In this document: in pieces, positions 58,502 to 64,000 of the stretch
How the letters are laid out: every line of letters starts with the position of its first letter
How positions within the stretch are numbered: the stretch's first letter is position 1
Assembly: GCA_031286165.1 (NCBI GenBank)
Contig: JAITUU010000035.1
Location: 32,395 to 96,394 of the forward strand
Direction: 5' to 3'
Origin: Bacteroidales bacterium
Lineage (GTDB): Bacteria > Bacteroidota > Bacteroidia > Bacteroidales > UBA1715
Length of the DNA stretch: 64,000 bases
Program-made: the position numbers and the translations under genes
The notes under the pieces: model-generated
Database searches by the model: none
Told to the model about the DNA's origin: nothing
The model's input: only the letters and a program-made list of their open reading frames with translations

Positions 58502-58539
58502 CAATAAACAAATATTACTTTAAAACCTATCAAAAACTC

Positions 58540-59331
58540 ATGAAAAAATTATTTACAACGATTGTAACAACAACTATTATACTTCACACATTTGCGCAGC
58601 AGCGCGAAGGATTGAATTACGGATTTCGCGTGGGCGCACTTTTTGCAAGCAATAAAACCGCCCAATACTACAACGGCAGCGGTTTGGGAAGCGATATTAT
58701 GCGTATGATAACCACGCCGAATACTGATTACTACAATCAAATCAGTGAGTATTTCAACGATGATTTTTCGCTCTATTCCTACGCCGCCATGCGTTACAAA
58801 CCGGCATTGCAACTTGGCGCAACGTTGCAGTATTTTTTTAGCCCGAAATTTGCCTGCATTACCAATTTGAATATTGCAAAATTGCGTTCCGAAGGAGTGA
58901 TGCAGTTTGCGTTGGCATCGCCGCCGCAAACGCCGCAGCCGGGCAATCAAAATGTGCGCAATGCCTCTATGACTTCCACCGAAAATCGTTTTGGCTGGGA
59001 ATTGGGTGTGCACTATACCAAAGCGATTGAAAATTCGCCCATAAGTCCTTATATAGACGGCGGTGCACTGCTTTCGGTGTTGAGTGCCACGAGTGCCACG
59101 CTTGAAGTAGGAAATTCGAGTTACACGCTCTATCGACAGTCGCAGGGAAATACTGAAACGAATCATAATTATTTCGGTTACGGAGCCTTTGTGTCGGTGG
59201 GAGCGCAGTATTATTTTGCCGAAAAAGCCACGCTTATGCTCGGTTTCGATGTTCGTGCTGTGAATTTTTCATCGCTGCCGCCCAAATCTGCGGTATTGCA
59301 AAATTCCATAACCGTGAGTGTGCTGTTTTAA
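58540..59331 (+). CDS. Predicted outer-membrane beta-barrel protein
   Basis: 263 aa, signal peptide MKKLFTTIVTTTIILHTFAQ. Repeated amphipathic strands (LQLGATLQYFFSPKFACITNLNI, GWELGVHYTKAI) and a C-terminal Phe (SVLF) fit a small barrel similar to outer-membrane PorT/OmpW-like folds, though no specific family is clear. Monocistronic, after the palindromic repeat. Confidence 0.7.
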   Translation: MKKLFTTIVTTTIILHTFAQQREGLNYGFRVGALFASNKTAQYYNGSGLGSDIMRMITTPNTDYYNQISEYFNDDFSLYSYAAMRYKPALQLGATLQYFFSPKFACITNLNIAKLRSEGVMQFALASPPQTPQPGNQNVRNASMTSTENRFGWELGVHYTKAIENSPISPYIDGGALLSVLSATSATLEVGNSSYTLYRQSQGNTETNHNYFGYGAFVSVGAQYYFAEKATLMLGFDVRAVNFSSLPPKSAVLQNSITVSVLF

Positions 59332-59396
59332 TATTGTAAGTAACGCGCTATATCATTGAAAATGAAAAAAGAATGTAGATTTTTTGTTATTATTCA

Positions 59397-59425
59397 TTTG
59401 GCGTTGTCAAAAAAATGTATATTTG
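59397..59425 (+). promoter_or_regulatory. Promoter for the giant GH8 gene
   Basis: TTTG (59397-59400), 17-base spacer, TATATTTG (59418-59425), giving a leader of about 60 bases. The rest of 59332-59488 shows nothing else. Confidence 0.45.
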
Positions 59426-59488
59426 TACGTTGAGGGTATTTGTAATTTTTTTGCAAAATTCTCCTAATGAAAAAAATATACACACACC

Positions 59489-62400
59489 ATGAAATATACA
59501 TCACGAAAAATAGTTGTGTTGCATTTGCTTGTTGCACTCTGTATTTCAGCCGCTGCGCAGCGAACGTGGCAAAATAGCAGTTACGTTCCTATTTCTATCA
59601 ATTCGGGAAATCCGGCGTTTCCCTATCCGCAGTTTTTGGAATATGCCAAAGGCAAAACGCTGGCGAAGTACAACGCCGAAGGGGTTACGCACGCCGATAT
59701 GGAAAAAGCAGGGCGCGAGGCGTATCAAATTATGTCGCACCGCTGCCGCTACGAAGGCGGAACGCACTGCGGCGTGAAATACATTACGTTTAATGATTTT
59801 GTGAAACTTGGTGCTGCCGAACTCCCGCAAGGCGGCGCGGAATTTTGCTCCGAAGGCGATGGCTATATGCTGCTCGCTTCGGCTATTTTTGCCGACCAAC
59901 CTACCTTCAACGGATTGTGGATGTGGATTCACGACAATCGCCTCTCGAAAGTGAAAAAATATTCCGATGGCTCGTGGTTGCGGCAAGGTTACACGCTCAA
60001 TGGCAGACTTGTGTGCAAAGACCCCGAAGCGGGTGGCGGACTGCCGGGCTGGAATTGTTTTGCCGATGCTGCCGCAGGTGCGAGTAGTACTCACTCTGCC
60101 GCCGATGGCGACTACGATATTGCTATGGCTTTGCTCATTGCCTACAAGCAGTGGGGGGAGTTTATGTATCACAACGGTACGCAGGTGAAAGACGGCACCG
60201 GTGCGCCGATTTCCTACAAAAAAGCCGCGCAGGATTTTATCAAAGCGTTGGTAGATACCATTCCCTACTACACTGCCAATGGCGGAAAAAACGGCTATCT
60301 CACCGGCGATATTGGCGTGGACGGCTATCCCAAAGGGGGAAATTCGTGGGGCGAACTCACAAATTGGCGCAGTACGCAAACTATGTTTGGCGCAGAATTG
60401 CGTGAATTTCCCTCTATGGGCGGCGGCGGCGGCGGTGCTTCATACGTGGATTACAACGCACCATCGTATTTCAATGAATTTGCCTATTGGTTGGAGCAAG
60501 AAGACGGAGAAGGAACTCCTTGGCAAATCACGCAATTCAAACGTGCCGAAGCCGCCTCCGATTGGGTGGCAGGGCAGTTGGCAAGTCAGGGCGGCATAGC
60601 CTCTGTGGGAAAATATCAGATTAATGTCAATAATACCGTGAGTTTTACGCCCTTCAATGCCGGCGAGGATTTTCGCTTTGCGTGGCGGCATTTACTGAAC
60701 TATTTGTGGCACGGCAATCCCACCACCACGTGGGACCCCGCCTCGCACACCGTGAAAACGGGCGGCAATACCTTTGAATACAATTTGGCGCAAAATCACG
60801 CTACGTTTATGAAAAATCCGGCAGGTAAATGTGCTAAAATGGGTGCATCGCCCGACCCCGGACAGCCCTCGTGGTCGGGTCCGGCGCAAATTCGCCAGAG
60901 TTATTTTATGGACGGGCAAATACAAGAGGCTTCGGGGAGTAATTACGCGCTCGGTTGCAGTGCGCCTGCTGCCGTTGCTTCCGAAGATTTGAGTTTTATA
61001 GCCGATATGTATCGCCAAAGCGAATTGGTGTGGGACGATGCTTCGGCGGTTTCCAACACGCTGAGCGATGACGACCGCTACATAAACAGTATGCCGAAAT
61101 ATTTTCACGGCTGGTTTCGCAATTTGGGTATGTTGGTCAATTCCGGCAACCTGCACGCGCCGCGCAATATGGTGCCGCGAGCAAACGTGAAGGTGTATAT
61201 GTCGGTGGATAAAACCTACGCCTACAAAGACGATAAAATTACCTACACCGTGCAATACCGCAATTACGGCAGTTTGAAAGCCGAAGGCGTTACCGTAACA
61301 ACTACCTTAGACCCCAATTACGAATTTGTAAGTGCTACCAAAGGCGGAAAATTGCAGGGCGGAAAAATTGTGTGGAACGTGGGCGAAATTCCGGGTTTCA
61401 AAACCGGCGGATTGGCTGCCACTATGGATTCCGTGCAGTTTACCGTGAGAGCCAAAGACATTAAAAATCCGCGAATATGCCTTACGAGTGTGATTTCGGG
61501 CAGTAATTTTGAAGATTGGGTGAGCAACGAATTTCCTAACCACGCCACCTACACTATGGAGCGCAATTGTGTGGATATTTTGGCAAATCGTTCGCTGTAC
61601 ATCGACAAATCCGCCAACCGCACTGCGCTCAATCCCAACGATGTGGTTACGTTTACCGTAGAGTTTGGCAACAAATCCGAAGGCGAAGATTCGTGGCTCA
61701 ACGGCGGTCGCGACAATGTGCGCATATCGTATGGAAATTTTTACCAACAGGGCAATGCCTATCAATTTTATCAACTCTATCGCTTTTGGAACGATTCTTA
61801 CGAAGCCTATATCAATATGAACAACTATCGCGTGTCGTACTTTATGTACGATGCGGCGGCTATTGGTTTGCAAAGTGCCACCAATCCTACGGGGTGGACT
61901 TTTGTGGTTGATAATCAAAACGATATGGATAAATATGGCTACAATCCGGCGAACGGACCCATTACCTTTGCCTATCAAAAAATTCCGCAGGGCGAAGATG
62001 CCAACGGCAAGTGGAATCAACGCTTGATGATTCGCTTTGCCAATACGCTTATGGCACCTTCTACGCACGTGTACGATAAATTAGACAGTAAATATTTGCT
62101 CCACAAAGGCGTGTTTGGTCCCGGATTTATTCGCGCTCGCTTAGCATCGAACCCGAATGCCGATTTGACCTCGCGCGTGCAAGACGATTGGTCGTTTTCC
62201 ACTGCCGTAAAAGAAAATTCACTCGATGGACAGGGCACCACCTTTACCCTCATTTCGCCCTGCTGGGCAAATTACAGCAATCCGGGCTATGTAATCAATA
62301 ACTATTCGCGGCACGTGTGCAACCCCACTTCGGCAAAAAATTACGGACGCATTTTGGTAGAAGAATTTGACGGCTACACGTGGAGGCGCATTCAAGGAAC

Positions 62401-64000
62401 GGGTCCGCTGCCCGGAAAAGAGGCGTATAACGTTACGGTGGTCGATACCATTCCCTACGAATTGGTGTGGGTGGATTGGACAGACGACACCGCGCTGAAA
62501 GATGCCGCCGGCAATAAAATAAAAGCAACCTACACGCCTGCGGCAAATCCCGCTGCGGCGGGTTACACCGGCATTGTGAAGTGGACGATTCCCGAAATGC
62601 TCGTGGGCGAAAGCGATAAACTCGTCTATCGCTGCAAGGCTCGCGACTTGGGTTGCCCTACGGCTGTTGATAAACTCTACGACAACACCGCGTGGATATG
62701 GTCGGACACCGATTCGCCCGACTCCTCGAAAGTGAGCCTCAAAACCACCTGTGCCGAACTGCCGCCGGTGGTGGAGCCGCAAACATCGCTTTTCAAAACT
62801 GCCGACCGGAAAACCGCCGAAGTGGGCGATGAAATTACCTACAAAGTGAAATTTGTGAACACCAAAGGCACGCGCATAGAGGCAAATTGCAAAAACACCA
62901 CCGGCTGGAAAGCACTCGGCAACGGCACCTTGCCCGCAGTAGATGCCGCCGGACTGAAACTCAGCACCACCGGCAACGGCACTCCCTACTTTTTTGCCCC
63001 CGAAAAATCCTATGGCAAAAACGGCGCGGTGTATGCGCAAATCGGCGGAAATCCAAGTTCTACGCAAGACCTCTTTTTGGTGTTGCGCTATGTGAGCGGC
63101 ACGCCGGGGCAGGCAAATTTCAAAGGCGTGTGCATACAACTGATGGTGAATAAAGACGGCAAAAATAATTTTGGCTACCGCCTCTATAACGATGGCACAA
63201 AAATAGCCGAAGAAGGGCTGTCGTGGGCTGATGCCATACAGTTTCCGGGTTCAAACACGGCACCAACGTTCAAATTTGTGCTCAACGGCGACCATTTATA
63301 TATGTACATCAACGATTTTGACGATGAATGGACCAACGTGTCGAAAGATTGGAAGGGCTTGACCTCTGCCGGACCGGGATATTTCGGTATGTGGGTGAAT
63401 AGCAACGGAAATTCAAGCACCGTGCTTTCGCAATTCACCACCGAATTGGATTACGCCTTCGATATTGCTATTTCCGACAATCTTCCTGCTGAGTTGGGCA
63501 CTATTACTGCCATTTCCAACGGCGGAACGCATACCGCTACCGCAAAACAAATAACATGGGCAACCGCCGCCACTACTGCTGCTACGGCACTTGCACCCGG
63601 CGATTCTATTGTTTATACCTTCAAAGCAAAAGTAAACTCGTGCAGCAAATACATTAATAATTACGGCGTGGCAAAAGTGCTCGGTATGAGTGAGTTGAAA
63701 GCCTTGAATACCATAGAATGCGCCACCTCCCCCCCCTGCTCAATAATCTCCGCCGCCGTTACTGCCACGCCCACCGACCGCTGCACGAGTGCTGATGCGC
63801 TTTTGCGAGTGAGTGCCGCGCCTGCTACGGCGAATGCTTACATCTATGAATATTATCGCAATGATGTAAAAATTTCGGGAACGGCAGGCGATACGTACAA
63901 TGCCACGCAGAGCGGCGATTATTATGTGATAGTGGCAGAGAAAAACAACCCGACCTGTTCGGCAAAATCCTCTGCCGTAACTTTGACATCGCCGCCAACG
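59489..64000 (+). CDS. Giant surface GH8 glycoside hydrolase with DUF11 repeats, C-terminus beyond window
   Basis: At least 1504 aa, open to the window edge. Signal peptide (1-24). Residues about 50-520 form a family 8 glycoside hydrolase: SEGDGYMLLAS (Glu122, expected acid), SAADGDYDIAMALLIAYKQWG (Asp206/208 region), FEYN/FRFAW blocks. After this come DUF11-type beta domains (about 570-675, 700-800, 1100 onward); the third is interrupted by about 190 residues of lectin-like sandwich (FFAPEKSYGKNGAVY, LVLRYVSGTPG, FGMWVNSNG). Near residue 1415 is a C8 tract. Probably T9SS-exported, acting on plant or fungal glycan. Confidence 0.85.
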   Translation, partial: MKYTSRKIVVLHLLVALCISAAAQRTWQNSSYVPISINSGNPAFPYPQFLEYAKGKTLAKYNAEGVTHADMEKAGREAYQIMSHRCRYEGGTHCGVKYITFNDFVKLGAAELPQGGAEFCSEGDGYMLLASAIFADQPTFNGLWMWIHDNRLSKVKKYSDGSWLRQGYTLNGRLVCKDPEAGGGLPGWNCFADAAAGASSTHSAADGDYDIAMALLIAYKQWGEFMYHNGTQVKDGTGAPISYKKAAQDFIKALVDTIPYYTANGGKNGYLTGDIGVDGYPKGGNSWGELTNWRSTQTMFGAELREFPSMGGGGGGASYVDYNAPSYFNEFAYWLEQEDGEGTPWQITQFKRAEAASDWVAGQLASQGGIASVGKYQINVNNTVSFTPFNAGEDFRFAWRHLLNYLWHGNPTTTWDPASHTVKTGGNTFEYNLAQNHATFMKNPAGKCAKMGASPDPGQPSWSGPAQIRQSYFMDGQIQEASGSNYALGCSAPAAVASEDLSFIADMYRQSELVWDDASAVSNTLSDDDRYINSMPKYFHGWFRNLGMLVNSGNLHAPRNMVPRANVKVYMSVDKTYAYKDDKITYTVQYRNYGSLKAEGVTVTTTLDPNYEFVSATKGGKLQGGKIVWNVGEIPGFKTGGLAATMDSVQFTVRAKDIKNPRICLTSVISGSNFEDWVSNEFPNHATYTMERNCVDILANRSLYIDKSANRTALNPNDVVTFTVEFGNKSEGEDSWLNGGRDNVRISYGNFYQQGNAYQFYQLYRFWNDSYEAYINMNNYRVSYFMYDAAAIGLQSATNPTGWTFVVDNQNDMDKYGYNPANGPITFAYQKIPQGEDANGKWNQRLMIRFANTLMAPSTHVYDKLDSKYLLHKGVFGPGFIRARLASNPNADLTSRVQDDWSFSTAVKENSLDGQGTTFTLISPCWANYSNPGYVINNYSRHVCNPTSAKNYGRILVEEFDGYTWRRIQGTGPLPGKEAYNVTVVDTIPYELVWVDWTDDTALKDAAGNKIKATYTPAANPAAAGYTGIVKWTIPEMLVGESDKLVYRCKARDLGCPTAVDKLYDNTAWIWSDTDSPDSSKVSLKTTCAELPPVVEPQTSLFKTADRKTAEVGDEITYKVKFVNTKGTRIEANCKNTTGWKALGNGTLPAVDAAGLKLSTTGNGTPYFFAPEKSYGKNGAVYAQIGGNPSSTQDLFLVLRYVSGTPGQANFKGVCIQLMVNKDGKNNFGYRLYNDGTKIAEEGLSWADAIQFPGSNTAPTFKFVLNGDHLYMYINDFDDEWTNVSKDWKGLTSAGPGYFGMWVNSNGNSSTVLSQFTTELDYAFDIAISDNLPAELGTITAISNGGTHTATAKQITWATAATTAATALAPGDSIVYTFKAKVNSCSKYINNYGVAKVLGMSELKALNTIECATSPPCSIISAAVTATPTDRCTSADALLRVSAAPATANAYIYEYYRNDVKISGTAGDTYNATQSGDYYVIVAEKNNPTCSAKSSAVTLTSPPT
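63729..63736 (+). repeat. C8 homopolymer inside the GH8 gene
   Basis: Eight cytosines coding for Ser-Pro-Pro. Slippage would shift the frame and truncate the protein, a common phase-variation layout for surface proteins. Confidence 0.8.

Noticed and set aside
59546..63139. Long minus-strand ORFs of 277 and 306 codons opposite the GH8 gene
   Set aside because: They have no recognisable domain or promoter and arise from the GC-rich antisense of a gene with clear GH8 and DUF11 motifs.

Overview
The window is chromosomal DNA of a member of the Bacteroidota, most likely an uncultured Bacteroidales-like lineage. The evidence is: type IX secretion system (T9SS) parts (a PorE-like protein, a plug protein, and a secreted protease with a C-terminal sorting domain); many promoters of the phylum's TAnnTTTG type; start codons mostly without Shine-Dalgarno sequences; a long-form lysyl-tRNA synthetase; and an archaeal-type prolyl-tRNA synthetase. 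There are no rRNA or tRNA genes, prophage or insertion sequences. No gene-free stretch exceeds 300 bases.

Layout. 1-8700 (minus strand): enolase (cut by the window edge) lies downstream of an acyltransferase and an envelope-glycan cluster. That cluster has a HAD phosphatase, a UbiA-type polyprenyl-phosphate phosphoribosyltransferase and three large membrane glycosyltransferase-like proteins. rdgB is upstream. 8800-11400 (plus): a VIT-type metal transporter, the T9SS plug protein and engB. 11400-14730 (minus): two outer-membrane proteins and a geranylgeranyl-reductase-like flavoprotein. 14920-17500: a secreted C10 protease with a T9SS tail. 17580-22150 (minus): gpsA followed by a variable patch of small or unknown genes (DUF2442, a DUF3298 lipoprotein, a nuclease-like protein, an XRE regulator, an ORF6N remnant). 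22150-25440: lysS and proS. 25580-35860 (plus): a Gly/Trp-rich lipoprotein, two FadL-like paralogues flanking a META lipoprotein, a Nif3-like protein, a zinc-ribbon coiled-coil protein, a beta-helix lipoprotein, an endo/exonuclease/phosphatase and a PfkB kinase. 35840-44940 (minus): a glycosyltransferase, porE, a TPR protein, pgeF, a sulfhydrylase, an orphan cas2 with one CRISPR repeat, a SpoU methylase, a sodium symporter and a PF04020 membrane protein. 45100-64000: mnmA, clpB, the rimO-aroF-aroB-aroD group, clpC, a GH13 enzyme, a small barrel protein and a giant GH8 surface protein that runs off the window.

The strongest new observations are as follows. (1) A ribosome-mediated attenuator precedes the DAHP synthase/chorismate mutase gene: a 25-codon leader peptide with 10 Phe/Tyr/Trp residues, a perfect 8-bp antiterminator, and a 13-bp terminator. 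(2) A degenerate type II-C-like CRISPR locus is reduced to an apparently intact cas2 and one 47-bp repeat. (3) Short tandem repeats with a 7-bp period sit in several intergenic spacers. (4) A polyprenyl-phospho-pentose pathway cluster has several GT-C-like partners. (5) A GH8 surface protein has a lectin-like domain inside a DUF11 repeat and a C8 tract that could cause phase variation.
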